A stretch of DNA of 64,000 nt from an uncultured Bacteroidota bacterium (GCA_902826215.1 CADEDY010000006.1:45202-109201); one strand, 5' to 3'. Numbered from the stretch's first letter, positions 8,872-18,349 are shown. The notes: generated from the letters alone by a model not told the origin. Numbers and translations: made by a program.

Positions 8872-11415
8872 ATGATCCGTTCTGTCCTGCCTTCCCGTTC
8901 CTTCACCAGCCTCCTCTGCGGACTTGTTCTGGTATTCTCCACAGCGGCTCAAGTGCCGACCCAATGTTTGGAGATCGAAAGCATTCTGGTGGATGCCTGT
9001 AATCCGGCTTCGGCGTGTCCGGGTAGCAGCGAGGGCCAGAACGAAATGGTGCGTTTCCGCACAGGTCCGAACCCCATTGCGTTGAGCGATCTGGAGGCCG
9101 ATTGGCCCAATGGAACGTGGCGTGGTATTGTTCAGAACGCAACCACGGCTGCCATCACAGCTCAGTTGAATGCGACCATCTCGAGTTGCGGAGAACTGCT
9201 TGAACCTCCAGGTGGGATCATTCCTCCGGGTAGTACCGTGTTGCTCGTTACAAGCACCGAAATGTGCGTTGCGGGCAATTCCTTCAGCGGCCTTTCCGAT
9301 ACGATCTACATCATTTTCCAGGATGCTGGGAACACCGCCGGCCATTTCGCCAACAGTCCCGCCGCTGGTCAACCGGTGAGCCCTACGCCGCCCACGGGCA
9401 CCAGTATTCGCACTCTGATACTTTTCGACAACGCCACGAATTGCAGCGATACGGTGAGCTATGTGCGGGAATTGTTGGTGAACAACCAAGGCACATACGG
9501 TGGAATGAACGGAGAAAGCGACGGCAGTACGGTCGTGTACTCGTGGCCTGGTCCGGCTGAAGCAACCTATGTGAACTACGGATGCCAAGCGCCCTTCGAC
9601 CCCTTGTTCGTGCAAACGGACGTGGACGGTGCGCTCTGCGGTGGCATTGGCACAGTGAACATCACGGGACAGGTGATCGGTGGCACCTTCACCAGTGTCC
9701 AGTGGCAAGGTGGAACAGGAACCTTCGGTGACCCAACGACCCTGAACACGACCTATACCGCCGGTGCTGGCGACCTAGCGACCGTGGTCTTGACCCTCTG
9801 TGCACAGACCGATTGTGCGGATCCCATATGCGGAACGTTGAACATACCGGCGGGCAGTGGCCCGATCATCACCATTGTTCCGGATGGTCCATTGGGTCTT
9901 TGTCCTGGTGAGGATGTGATGCTCACTGCTACAGGAGCGGACAGTTATGTATGGGGTGGAGGCGAGATCACGAATTCGATCACGGTGAACACGATCGGCA
10001 CGTATTCGGTCACGGGAACCAATGCTTGCGGATCCTTGTCCGGTTCCATCACGGTAACCACCGGCTCCGGTGTCATCGTAACCATCACCGGCAATACGCA
10101 GATCTGCCCTGGCGAAAGCACCGTGCTCACGGCTAGCGGAGCTGCACAATACATCTGGAGCACGGGTGAATTCTCTCCGAGCATTGTGGTGAGCGCACCG
10201 GGTAGTTATTCGGTCACAGGTAGTAACAGCTGCGGGTCATCCACGGAAGCGATCACGGTAACACAGGCACCTGGGCCGATCGTTAGCATCGCTGGTAACC
10301 TATCCATTTGTGAAGGGGAAAGCACCGTGCTGACCGCCAGTGGAGCAACTTCCTACACGTGGAATACGCAGGCTACGAGCCCTTCGATCACCGTCACAAC
10401 GGCTGGCACATACACGGTTACAGGAAGCAACGGATGTGGGGCTGCGCAGGCAACTGCTACCTTGGCTGTCGGTCCTTTGCCGGTGGTTGTGATCAGTGGA
10501 TCCACCGCCATCTGTGCTGGTGCTTCAACAACGTTGACCGCTTCCGGCGCCGATTCTTATGCATGGAGCACCGGCGCTACGGATCCTTCGATCATCGTTG
10601 GTTCTGCAGGCACGATCAGCGTTACGGGTACAAATAGCTGTGGAACGGACGTGGCCGAAGTGGAGGTGTTGGAAGGTGTGGCTCCCACGGTGCAGGTCAC
10701 GGGCAACGGGGTGCTTTGTCCGGGTGGTCAAGTGGTTCTTACAGCCGTGAGCACAGCGCCTGTCTCTTGGAACACTGGAGCCACGAGCAACACGCTCACC
10801 GTGACCACCGCTGGCTTGTACATCGCAACAGCTACCAATGGTTGCGGGTCTGATTCGGATGGTGCCACAGTTACAGCCTCCGCCTTGGATGCTGCGTTCT
10901 CGGCAACGCCAACCTCAGGCACTGCGCCTTTGGTCGTGTCTTTCAACAACACGACAACGCCTGTCGAAAGTTCTTCCGATTGGGATTTCGATGATGGAAC
11001 CACAAGCACTTCAACGTCGCCAAGCCACACCTTTGATGTGCCGGGAACATATGTCGTGGAATTGACCGCCATGTCCGACGGTTGTGCCGAGACCACGACG
11101 GCAGTGATCACCGTTCTACCTGTTCAACCGGGTAATACGAGCAGCATCAGCATTCCCAACGTATTCACACCGAACGAGGATCGCCACAACGACCTGTTGC
11201 TCGTGAACGCGGTGAACATCTCGCAACTGGAGGTGCTTATCTACAATCGCTGGGGGCAGAAGGTGAATGAATTGAAGCGGATCGGTGAAGCTTGGGATGG
11301 TCGATCCATGGCAGGAGAGGTGGTGCCTGATGGCACGTACTTCTACACGCTCGATGCTCGGGGCATTGATGGCCAACAATTCTCGTTGTCTGGGCACATC
11401 ACCTTGGTGCGCTGA
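8872..11415 (+). CDS. T9SS type B secreted protein with lamin-tail-like and Ig-like repeats
   Basis: This 847-residue secreted protein has a signal peptide (residues 1-25, ending AAQ). A lamin-tail-like domain follows (about 28-230, with a Cys-rich loop), then a short beta region, five 68-residue Ig-like repeats (about 332-671), a PKD domain (about 672-755, WDFDDGTTSTSTSPSHTF) and a gliding-motility-type C-terminal domain. That C-terminal domain shows IPNVFTPNEDRHND, IYNRWGQKV and a final GHITLVR and directs export by the type IX system. The protein is probably a surface or extracellular adhesin-like protein; no enzyme motif was seen. It is followed after 29 bases by another T9SS gene. Confidence 0.92.
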   Translation: MIRSVLPSRSFTSLLCGLVLVFSTAAQVPTQCLEIESILVDACNPASACPGSSEGQNEMVRFRTGPNPIALSDLEADWPNGTWRGIVQNATTAAITAQLNATISSCGELLEPPGGIIPPGSTVLLVTSTEMCVAGNSFSGLSDTIYIIFQDAGNTAGHFANSPAAGQPVSPTPPTGTSIRTLILFDNATNCSDTVSYVRELLVNNQGTYGGMNGESDGSTVVYSWPGPAEATYVNYGCQAPFDPLFVQTDVDGALCGGIGTVNITGQVIGGTFTSVQWQGGTGTFGDPTTLNTTYTAGAGDLATVVLTLCAQTDCADPICGTLNIPAGSGPIITIVPDGPLGLCPGEDVMLTATGADSYVWGGGEITNSITVNTIGTYSVTGTNACGSLSGSITVTTGSGVIVTITGNTQICPGESTVLTASGAAQYIWSTGEFSPSIVVSAPGSYSVTGSNSCGSSTEAITVTQAPGPIVSIAGNLSICEGESTVLTASGATSYTWNTQATSPSITVTTAGTYTVTGSNGCGAAQATATLAVGPLPVVVISGSTAICAGASTTLTASGADSYAWSTGATDPSIIVGSAGTISVTGTNSCGTDVAEVEVLEGVAPTVQVTGNGVLCPGGQVVLTAVSTAPVSWNTGATSNTLTVTTAGLYIATATNGCGSDSDGATVTASALDAAFSATPTSGTAPLVVSFNNTTTPVESSSDWDFDDGTTSTSTSPSHTFDVPGTYVVELTAMSDGCAETTTAVITVLPVQPGNTSSISIPNVFTPNEDRHNDLLLVNAVNISQLEVLIYNRWGQKVNELKRIGEAWDGRSMAGEVVPDGTYFYTLDARGIDGQQFSLSGHITLVR
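9865..10884 (+). repeat. Five tandem 204-bp units encoding 68-residue Ig-like repeats
   Basis: The cysteine codon of the motif (L/I)C(P/E/A)G(E/A/G) occurs at 9901, 10105, 10309, 10513 and 10717, exactly 204 bases apart each time. Each unit encodes a pattern of Cys, then LTASGA, then a W-T/S-T-G stretch, then a TxGTYSVTG strand and an NxCG motif. Units two to four are the most alike. The DNA copies are diverged but show no length change at all. Unit boundaries are chosen arbitrarily relative to the cysteine. Confidence 0.9.
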
Positions 11416-11444
11416 CCCGAAGATCGAGAACCGAACGTGGTAGG

Positions 11445-13823
11445 ATGGAGAAGGACCACATACGATCATTGCGACACCTGCTGTTGGGCTTGTTCGCTGG
11501 GTCTGCGATGGTGTCCTTTGGTCAATGCTTGACCACGATCTCTGCATTCCCGTACACCGAAGGATTCGAAGCCACACAAGCGTGGACCCCTGGTGGAACG
11601 AACAGCGATTGGACGTGGGGCACGCCTGCACATCCGACCATCAACTCGGCGGCACAAGGAACAAAGGCTTGGTGCGTTGGTTCGCTCGCAGGTAGCTTCT
11701 ATTCGAACGGTCAACAGAGCTGGTTGGAGACGCCGTGCTTCGACCTTTCGGCGCTGAACTACCCGTACCTGTCATTCAGCGTTTTCTGGGAGACCGAACC
11801 CAATTACGACGGTGCCGGCTTCCAGTATTCGCCCAATGGGGGCATTACGTGGATCAACGTTGGGGCTGTGAACGACAACAATTGCATGAACACGAATTGG
11901 TTCAATACAGCCAACATCACGGCCTTGAACCTCGCCAGCCCACGCCAAGGATGGACCGGTACGTCAACAACGGGGGGCTGCGCTTCTGGAGGTGGCCTTG
12001 GGAGCTGGGTCTTGGCAGCCCATTGTTTGGATGATCTACCGACCAATGCACCTGTGAAGTTCAGGTTCATCTTCGGTGCAGGTACCCAATGCAACAGCTT
12101 CGACGGTTTCGCGATCGATCAGTTCTTCATCGGCGAAGCACCAACACTCGATCCGGCGATCAACTTCACTTGTGCAAACAACACGGTGAACTTCACCAAT
12201 TGGGCAACACTATGCCCCGCGAACAGTACATGGAATTTCGGGGATGCTGGCTCCGGTGCGAACAACACAGGCACGGGCGCATCAACTTCCCATATCTATC
12301 CCGGAGCGGGAACCTACACCGTATCGCTCACCATGACCGGCCCGTGTGCCGAACCGGTCACGATCACAACGGAGGTTTCCATCGCCGAACTGGCGTTCGT
12401 TACCGCAGATGTGGGTTGTGTGCCAAATAGCGGGTCAGCAACGGCCAATATCACGGGCAGCGCGGGACCATTCACCTATGATTGGTCGCCTGGGAACGGC
12501 AGTACGCAAACGATCAATGGTCTGGCGCCAGGAGATTACACGGTATTGGTGCAAGCGACAGGCATGTGTCCCGTTCAGGGCACAACCACGGTGAATACAT
12601 CGGCCGACGCTTTGGAAGTGGAGGTGACGCATACCGATGTGTCCTGCGCAGGGCTGAGCGGTGGAACCGCAACAGTTGTGGTGTCGGGTGGGTCGGGAAC
12701 CAACACATACGCATGGTCCCCCACAGGCGGAACTGATGCTGTGGCCAGTGGTCTTCAAGCGGGTGACTATTCCTGCGTGATCGCCGACGATGCAGGTTGC
12801 ACGGCGACCGTGGATGTCAGTATTCTGGAGCCGGATCCGGTGGTCTTGAACGTGGGTGCCGCACCGGAGTTGTGCGTTGGACAAACTGCAACTCTTGTTG
12901 CCGATGCCGAAGGTGGGGTGCCGAACTACACCTACACATGGTCGCCGTCCGGGCCGGATATAGCGCCGGTCGTGGCGACGGATTACACGGTATTCGCGAC
13001 CGACGCGAACGGATGTGCCAGCGATGTGGCAACCTTTTCTGTTGATGTGACCACCGCGATCACACCCGAATTCATGTGGGATGTTTCCAGCGGTTGCGCT
13101 CCGCTCTGTGTCAATTTCACGGAAACCAACTTAGAGGTTGGAACGCGTGCTTGGACATTCGGTGATGGCTTCAGCGCTGGCGATGTGGACGCGATGGAAC
13201 ATTGCTTCAATGATCCTGGTTCATTCGACGTCACGCTCTCGATCACGACAGCCAACGGATGCACGGGTTCCTTCACTGCTGAGGACGCGATCGCGGTGAT
13301 CGCCGGTCCGCAGGCCATTATAGCAGCCTCGCCGAGCGTTGCTTTGGTGGATGACCCCACGTTCCAGTTCAACGATATCGGTTCAGGCGCCGTGTCGCAA
13401 CTGTGGTCCTTCGGTGATCCTTTGAACACCACTTCCACCGAAGCCTTTCCAAGTTTCACGTATCCTGGAGTGGACTGCTACACGGTGCGGCTCGAAGTGG
13501 TTGGCGATGCCGGGTGCACCGATTCGGACGAAGCCGAGGTGTGCGTGGAGGATGCCTTCGGACTGTTCGCCCCGAACGCGTTCTCGCCCAATAACGACGG
13601 TATCAATGACGGTTTTATGGTACGTACGACCGTGAGCATGCCGACATACTTCCAGTTGCAGATCTTCGATCGCTGGGGATCACTTCTATTCGCGACGACC
13701 GATCCTTATGCCTTCTGGACCGGTGACGGCGTTCCCCAAGGTGTCTTCATTTGGCAAGTTCGTTTGCGTGACGCGCAGGAGAAATTGCAGGAACGAAAAG
13801 GTCACGTTGTCCTGATCCGCTGA
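11445..13823 (+). CDS. T9SS type B secreted protein with PKD and SprB-like repeats
   Basis: This 792-residue protein has a signal peptide (about 1-27, ending SFGQ). A MAM/jelly-roll-like N-terminal domain follows (YTEGFE-x-WTPGG, later FAIDQFFIGE), then a PKD domain (STWNFGD), and two SprB-type repeats with TYDW/TYAWSP and APGDYTV/AGDYSCVI signatures. Two more PKD-like domains (RAWTFGDGF and SQLWSFGDP) precede a C-terminal gliding-motility sorting domain (FAPNAFSPNNDGINDGF, IFDRWG, final HVVLIR). It is probably a cell-surface adhesin exported by the type IX system. It follows the other T9SS gene by 29 bases in the same direction, so the two may be co-expressed. Confidence 0.92.
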   Translation: MEKDHIRSLRHLLLGLFAGSAMVSFGQCLTTISAFPYTEGFEATQAWTPGGTNSDWTWGTPAHPTINSAAQGTKAWCVGSLAGSFYSNGQQSWLETPCFDLSALNYPYLSFSVFWETEPNYDGAGFQYSPNGGITWINVGAVNDNNCMNTNWFNTANITALNLASPRQGWTGTSTTGGCASGGGLGSWVLAAHCLDDLPTNAPVKFRFIFGAGTQCNSFDGFAIDQFFIGEAPTLDPAINFTCANNTVNFTNWATLCPANSTWNFGDAGSGANNTGTGASTSHIYPGAGTYTVSLTMTGPCAEPVTITTEVSIAELAFVTADVGCVPNSGSATANITGSAGPFTYDWSPGNGSTQTINGLAPGDYTVLVQATGMCPVQGTTTVNTSADALEVEVTHTDVSCAGLSGGTATVVVSGGSGTNTYAWSPTGGTDAVASGLQAGDYSCVIADDAGCTATVDVSILEPDPVVLNVGAAPELCVGQTATLVADAEGGVPNYTYTWSPSGPDIAPVVATDYTVFATDANGCASDVATFSVDVTTAITPEFMWDVSSGCAPLCVNFTETNLEVGTRAWTFGDGFSAGDVDAMEHCFNDPGSFDVTLSITTANGCTGSFTAEDAIAVIAGPQAIIAASPSVALVDDPTFQFNDIGSGAVSQLWSFGDPLNTTSTEAFPSFTYPGVDCYTVRLEVVGDAGCTDSDEAEVCVEDAFGLFAPNAFSPNNDGINDGFMVRTTVSMPTYFQLQIFDRWGSLLFATTDPYAFWTGDGVPQGVFIWQVRLRDAQEKLQERKGHVVLIR

Positions 13824-13842
13824 AGGGTTGACCCCTCAAGTG

Positions 13843-14592
13843 TCACCGTCGCATCGCGCGGGTCTCCACGTCCATCGGTTTCCTCTGTTCCCCGCTGCGT
13901 TCCGTTGCTCGTGCATCGAAAAGGCCGTATCCGAAGGAAATGGCGAAGATGTGTGCATTCAAACCAGCATATGGCTTCGAATTCACCCCGTTGATGGTTT
14001 CCACGAAATCAGTGTTGTGGAAATTGGTGAGGTAGTAGCGCGCGGTGATCGTGGATCCGTTCGGCCCTTGGAATCCGACGAAGACCGACTGGAAGAATGG
14101 GGCTGTCCGATCGCTGATCCAAACATTGAATTTCTCCTCCTTTCGCTCGTTCTCGAACCGTTTCTCTTTGTAGTTGAAGGGCAGTTCGAGCTCGTAGCCG
14201 ACATACACGAGCGTGTTGTTCATCTTGCCGAACTTGAAGCCGACCGGGAGCCCCGCATTGTACGTCCGGAACTTGTATCGCACCGACGTGTCAGGAACTT
14301 GATAGATGAAACCTTGATTCCGAAAGGAGAGCCCCGCGAATAGACCGAAGTGTCCACCGAGATCATAGTTCAGCATTCCCGTCATGTTCAGGAAGGGGGA
14401 AAAGCGAACTACCGCGCCTCGGTCGGATCCATTCACATCGAGCTGGGGCACCGAGAAGATCATCTCGCTGCTGGTCGTGAAATACGCTTCGAAAGCGCCG
14501 GGGAGCGGCTGTGGCGGCACTTGCTCTTGACTGAACAGTGTTGAGGCTATCACTACTTGGCCAAGTGCGAATGCAAGTCGGATCGGAAACAT
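13843..14592 (-). CDS. Outer-membrane beta-barrel protein (porin family-like)
   Basis: From ATG 14592 this 249-residue protein has a signal peptide (ending TLFSQ). It then has a series of amphipathic strands with aromatic residues (GHFGLFAGLSFRNQGFIY, TLVYVGYELELPFNY, STITARYYLTNF) and closes with a strand FAISFGYGLF, followed by a polar Arg-rich tail of about 25 residues. This looks like an eight- to ten-stranded outer-membrane barrel of the kind common in Bacteroidota. No specific family is recognised. It is convergent with the preceding T9SS gene (19 bases) and 20 bases downstream of maf start region on the opposite end, so it may be the last gene of the maf operon. Confidence 0.75.
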   Translation of the reverse strand: MFPIRLAFALGQVVIASTLFSQEQVPPQPLPGAFEAYFTTSSEMIFSVPQLDVNGSDRGAVVRFSPFLNMTGMLNYDLGGHFGLFAGLSFRNQGFIYQVPDTSVRYKFRTYNAGLPVGFKFGKMNNTLVYVGYELELPFNYKEKRFENERKEEKFNVWISDRTAPFFQSVFVGFQGPNGSTITARYYLTNFHNTDFVETINGVNSKPYAGLNAHIFAISFGYGLFDARATERSGEQRKPMDVETRAMRR

Positions 14593-14612
14593 GGATGTTC
14601 GATCGGGGGCCT

Positions 14613-15197
14613 TCAAAGGTGATGAACTTCCATTTCACGCAAAGCTGCATATACCCGATGCAGGGGAAGTCCCATAACGGTGTAGAAGCTGCCGTTGATC
14701 CGCTCAACGGCCACATAACCGATCCAATCCTGCACGCCGTATGCTCCGGCCTTGTCCAGCGGGGCATACTTCTCCACGTAATAAGCGATCTCCTGTTCGG
14801 AGAGCGATGCGAAGGTGACCTCTGCGATGTCCACGAAACTGGTGGCGCGTTGCGCACTGCGCAGGCAAACTCCCGTGTACACGTGATGGGTTCTTCCGGA
14901 AAGCAGGGCCAGCATGACCTTGGCTTCGGCCGCATCAGCCGGTTTGTTCAACAAGGTGTCGCCAACGATCACCGTGGTATCGGCAGTGACCAATACCTGG
15001 TCCGTATCGAGTGTGCCGCTCCAAGCTTCGGCTTTCTTGCGCGCAAGATGTTCCGCTACCTCGCGGATAGGCATGTCCACAGGTGGCGTCTCATCCACAT
15101 CCACGCTGGTGATCTCCACCGGCATGTCCATCCCTTGCAGCAGTTGCCGTCGGCGTGGTGAGGCTGATGCCAGGATCAATCGCCAAGGTAGTTTCAT
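14613..15197 (-). CDS. maf: Maf-like nucleotide pyrophosphatase
   Basis: This 194-residue protein starts LILASASPRRRQLL, the Maf signature (S-x-S-P-R-R), and has the later blocks ADTTVIVGD, LSGRTHHVYTGV and GAYGVQDW. Maf proteins hydrolyse dTTP/UTP or modified NTPs to monophosphates and can arrest division. The ATG at 15197 overlaps the stop of the prenyltransferase gene by four bases (ATGA), indicating translational coupling; the longer frame to 15479 is only a shadow within that gene. It belongs to a DUF2520-KdsC-UbiA-Maf operon, an order I recall as common in Bacteroidota. Confidence 0.93.
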   Translation of the reverse strand: MKLPWRLILASASPRRRQLLQGMDMPVEITSVDVDETPPVDMPIREVAEHLARKKAEAWSGTLDTDQVLVTADTTVIVGDTLLNKPADAAEAKVMLALLSGRTHHVYTGVCLRSAQRATSFVDIAEVTFASLSEQEIAYYVEKYAPLDKAGAYGVQDWIGYVAVERINGSFYTVMGLPLHRVYAALREMEVHHL

Positions 15198-16219
15198 GGA
15201 ATGAAGCGGATCAGGAGTGCATAGCCAACAGCCATCACCATGGCCACTTTCATCACGGCACCTGCCCGAACGAATTCCTCGCGGTGCTGGGCTTGGTAGG
15301 TGAAGCCAGCAGAAAGCAACAACGGACCGATGATGGCGATGCCGATGTACCAGTAGGAGAGCGGATCGCGCAACACTTGGGAGCGAATGAAGAGCAGTAG
15401 GCCGATGATGATGGCGATGTGGGTGAGAGCAATGGCCTTGCTCCATTTCATTCCCCAAACAATGGGAATGGTACGACAACCATCGGCTTCGTCGCCTTTC
15501 ACGTCGGCCATGTCCTTCTGAAGCTCACGGACCAAGGTGCTCATGAAAGCGAAAAGGGAGAAGCCCAGGATCCAATACCACAGTTCGCGGAAGTAGGGCT
15601 CCATGGGATAGCGATCACCGTTCGGAAGATCCACCACCCAGCCTTCAGTAATGGCGCGTTGCAACAAAGGCAGTTCGTAGAGGCCCACCGTGAGCGTGAC
15701 GAGTGCCGTAAGTGTCGCCACCAGTCCGTTCCCGATGATCAGTTGTCGTTTGAAGTTCGTGCTGTAGGTCCACAAGGCACCGATCGCAAATGCGGGGATC
15801 GCGGACCATTTCAGCAGGCCGCTACGCCAAGCAACATAAGCTCCCAGTACCAGCCCCAGCCCGCTCAGCACCGCATGACCCGTCATCGCCACGCGCCGTT
15901 TCACCGTGCGCCCCACGATCACATCGCCGGGTTTGTTGATCCGGTCGATCCGTGTATCGAAGTAATCGTTGATCACGTTGCCACCTGCTGCCACCAGCAC
16001 GGTGCTCAACACCAGGAGCATGAAATGGAACAGTGGCATCTGCGGCCCGTAGCCTTCCGGAAGGATCAGTTGATCGCGAGTGACATCACCGACTTCGGAC
16101 ACAAGTTGATTCAGCCCGCGCTCCAGGTTCCCGCCGATCACGCCGCAGCGCATCAGCATCATCGTGCCGGCGATGATGAGCAGGTTCAGCGGACGCGTGA
16201 GTCTAAGAAAGGCGATCAT
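15194..16219 (-). CDS. UbiA-family prenyltransferase (geranylgeranylglycerol-phosphate geranylgeranyltransferase-like)
   Basis: This 341-residue membrane protein of about eight or nine helices carries the first aspartate-rich motif NDYFDTRIDRINKP (N-x3-D-x3-D) and the second DVKGDEADG, the Mg-prenyl-diphosphate sites of UbiA enzymes. Bacteroidota members in this position are usually annotated as geranylgeranylglycerol-phosphate geranylgeranyltransferases or as 4-hydroxybenzoate-type prenyltransferases. The true acceptor cannot be told from the sequence. It is one base from the kdsC-like gene upstream and overlaps maf downstream, so it is clearly within an operon. Confidence 0.88.
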   Translation of the reverse strand: MIAFLRLTRPLNLLIIAGTMMLMRCGVIGGNLERGLNQLVSEVGDVTRDQLILPEGYGPQMPLFHFMLLVLSTVLVAAGGNVINDYFDTRIDRINKPGDVIVGRTVKRRVAMTGHAVLSGLGLVLGAYVAWRSGLLKWSAIPAFAIGALWTYSTNFKRQLIIGNGLVATLTALVTLTVGLYELPLLQRAITEGWVVDLPNGDRYPMEPYFRELWYWILGFSLFAFMSTLVRELQKDMADVKGDEADGCRTIPIVWGMKWSKAIALTHIAIIIGLLLFIRSQVLRDPLSYWYIGIAIIGPLLLSAGFTYQAQHREEFVRAGAVMKVAMVMAVGYALLIRFIP

Positions 16220-16220
16220 G

Positions 16221-16745
16221 CTACCAACTGTGTGCTTTCTCGGTCAACCATTTGCCTTGCACCTTCAGCGCTTGCTCCAACAGATCGCGTACGCAACCGT
16301 CGCCACCCTTGCGCCCACTGACGAAGGTGCTTATCGCCTTGATCTCCGGTGTTGCATCCGCCGGGCAACAAGGGAAGGCCACCTGTTGCATCACGCGCAG
16401 ATCGGGGATGTCATCGCCCATGTAAGCTGTGGTCGCAGGATCCAATCCTCTCGATACCAATCTCTCGAAGAGGGCCAACTTGTTCACTGTGCCCAAATGG
16501 ATCTCCGTGATCCCTTGCCTGATCAAGCTCTCTCGCACCCCTTCGGAATGACCACCGCTGATGATGATGATGCGCAGGCCTTCCTTCACGGCATGCTGCA
16601 CAGCGTATGCATCGCGGGTGTGGAAGGTCCGTACCGGATCGATGCCGGGGATCAGCAGGTTCCTGTTGTCAGTGAACACCCCGTCCACATCGAAACAGAA
16701 GGTGATCAAGCCCGCGAGGCGCTCCTTATACGTCGTGTTGGTCAT
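16221..16745 (-). CDS. kdsC: KdsC-like HAD phosphatase (3-deoxy-D-manno-octulosonate 8-phosphate phosphatase)
   Basis: This 174-residue HAD protein has motif I as CFDVDGVFTD (D-x-D), motif II in IIIISGG, and motif III/IV as KLALFERL and YMGDDIPDL. It lacks any cap domain, as in the tetrameric KdsC family, which removes phosphate from KDO-8-phosphate for lipopolysaccharide synthesis. The ATG at 16745 overlaps the end of the DUF2520 gene by 20 bases; an in-frame upstream start at 16760 adds only five residues. Substrate assignment is by family, and a few members act on related sugar phosphates. Confidence 0.85.
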   Translation of the reverse strand: MTNTTYKERLAGLITFCFDVDGVFTDNRNLLIPGIDPVRTFHTRDAYAVQHAVKEGLRIIIISGGHSEGVRESLIRQGITEIHLGTVNKLALFERLVSRGLDPATTAYMGDDIPDLRVMQQVAFPCCPADATPEIKAISTFVSGRKGGDGCVRDLLEQALKVQGKWLTEKAHSW

Positions 16746-17511
16746 GGTCCGTATGCCCATATGCCCGCAGGATCATGTTGCTCAGGAGGGCATAAGCGGC
16801 ACGAAGATCGGGAACCTGTGTTAAGCGATCGAGGTGGCGGTGCACGGTGCCGATATCGCCGCGACGTGCAGGTCCGGTAAGCGCATCATGCGGACCCAAG
16901 ACTCTGGCCTTTTCTGCCATGGCCGAGAAGGAAGGCACGATCAGATCCGAGGGAATGTTGTTCGCTTGGAGCAATGCTTGCGCAGCGTCCAATAAATGCA
17001 AGGGGAAGTTGGTGCTGATCGCCGCTGCGGCATGCACGAGTTCGCGATCGGCATGTGCGAGTTGCGTGACCCGCTCGCTCAATGAGTTGGCAAAGCTTAA
17101 GACCAAGCTTCGTGCACGCTCCGTGTTCGCATCCACCACCAAGGGGATACGCGCGAAGTCCATCGGTACTCCCGGACTCAAGGTCATCACTGGCCACAGC
17201 ACGGCACGGTGGGCATGTGGTGCCAACCGCTCAAAGCCACTGGCACCGCTCAAGTGGACGAACACTGCATCGGAGGTCGGCAGTTCCTTGGCCACCTCTG
17301 CGATGGCATCGTCGCTCACGGCGATCAGGATCACGTCGCTGTTCGGCAACTGATCGGTAGGAGAGAGGGGTGTTGCATTCAATGCAGTTGCCAACTCTTG
17401 CGTACGATCCGCACTCCGTCCAGTAACGCTGACAATGGTGCAGTCCGCGCGTTGCAGGGCATGGCCTAAGTGAAAGGCTGCACGACCGGTCCCGATGACG
17501 CTGATCGACAT
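16726..17511 (-). CDS. Rossmann-fold DUF2520 protein
   Basis: This 261-residue protein begins SISVIGTGRAAFHLGHAL, a dinucleotide-binding motif, with VILIAVSDDAI and VFVHLSGASG further on. The C-terminal half is helical, with the VHAAAAISTNFPLHLLDAA block of DUF2520. The fold resembles pyrroline-5-carboxylate reductase and F420-type oxidoreductases; the substrate is unknown. A start at 17544 is possible, but ATG 17511 directly precedes the first strand. It is the first gene of the operon with kdsC, the UbiA-type gene and maf, and is divergent from miaE with about 150 bases between them. Confidence 0.87.
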   Translation of the reverse strand: MSISVIGTGRAAFHLGHALQRADCTIVSVTGRSADRTQELATALNATPLSPTDQLPNSDVILIAVSDDAIAEVAKELPTSDAVFVHLSGASGFERLAPHAHRAVLWPVMTLSPGVPMDFARIPLVVDANTERARSLVLSFANSLSERVTQLAHADRELVHAAAAISTNFPLHLLDAAQALLQANNIPSDLIVPSFSAMAEKARVLGPHDALTGPARRGDIGTVHRHLDRLTQVPDLRAAYALLSNMILRAYGHTDHDQHDV

Positions 17512-17660
17512 GGACCGGGTCGGGATATCTGCGAAGGGTTGCACGGTGCGAAGATCGGGCTTGTTCGAGGTGGAACGACAACGCTTCGGAACTGCCGGTC
17601 GTGAAGGCGGACAATGGATCCTTCCTCACCTTTGTACTCCCGTCCATACGGGAATAGCAC

Positions 17661-18242
17661 ATGCTCGGCCTTCAACTCCCCACCGACCCGCGCTGGGCGG
17701 AACTGATCCGCCAGGACCTCGCCGAACTGCTCACGGACCACGCTTGGTGCGAGCAGAAAGCCGCTAGCAACGCCATCAGCATGATCGTGCGCTATCCGGA
17801 ACTGAGCGAGTTGGTCACCGAACTCACGCGCATCGCACAGGAGGAACTCGATCACTTCGGGCAGGTGGTGGCGCACATCCACAAGCGCGGCTGGGTGCTC
17901 GGCCCCGAGCGAAAGGACAACTACGTGAACGAACTCATGCAGTTCGTTCGCAAGGATGGTGGTCGCGATGAGCGCTTGGTGGACCGGCTGCTCTTCAGCG
18001 CCATGATCGAGGCGCGCAGCTGCGAACGCTTCAAATTGCTCACAGAGGAATGCCCCGATGAAGAACTGCGGGTCTTCTATCACGAGTTGATGGTGAGCGA
18101 AGCGGGGCACTATACCACTTTCATCGGCTTTGCCCGGAACCACGGCGGGCGCGTGGATGTGGACAAGCGCTGGGCCGAATTCCTGGCGTACGAAGCCGAG
18201 GTGGTGATGCGCTACGGCAAGGCTCCAACGATGCACGGTTGA
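17661..18242 (+). CDS. miaE: tRNA 2-methylthio-N6-isopentenyladenosine-37 hydroxylase MiaE
   Basis: This 193-residue protein shows the ferritin-like di-iron ligand set of MiaE: E31 (CEQKAAS), E62 and H65 (EELDHF), E117 (EARSCERF), and E147 and H150 (SEAGHY). MiaE hydroxylates the isopentenyl side chain of ms2i6A37 in tRNA using oxygen. Length fits the family (about 190-270). ATG 17661 starts directly at the first conserved helix. A CACCTTTG element at 17627-17634, one base from TAnnTTTG, could be the -7 promoter box. Confidence 0.9.
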   Translation: MLGLQLPTDPRWAELIRQDLAELLTDHAWCEQKAASNAISMIVRYPELSELVTELTRIAQEELDHFGQVVAHIHKRGWVLGPERKDNYVNELMQFVRKDGGRDERLVDRLLFSAMIEARSCERFKLLTEECPDEELRVFYHELMVSEAGHYTTFIGFARNHGGRVDVDKRWAEFLAYEAEVVMRYGKAPTMHG

Positions 18243-18349
18243 GCGCGCTTCAGCTGTCAGGGTTTCAGAGCATCCTTCACTTCGGAACTATGGATCGGAG
18301 CGATGACTTCGCCAAAAAGCGGATCTTCGTGCCCCTTATCGTACATGCC

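Noticed and set aside
9865..10884. Regular repeats that could suggest a CRISPR or satellite array
   Set aside because: The 204-base period is coding, in frame and gives Ig-like protein repeats; there are no short identical repeats with unique spacers.
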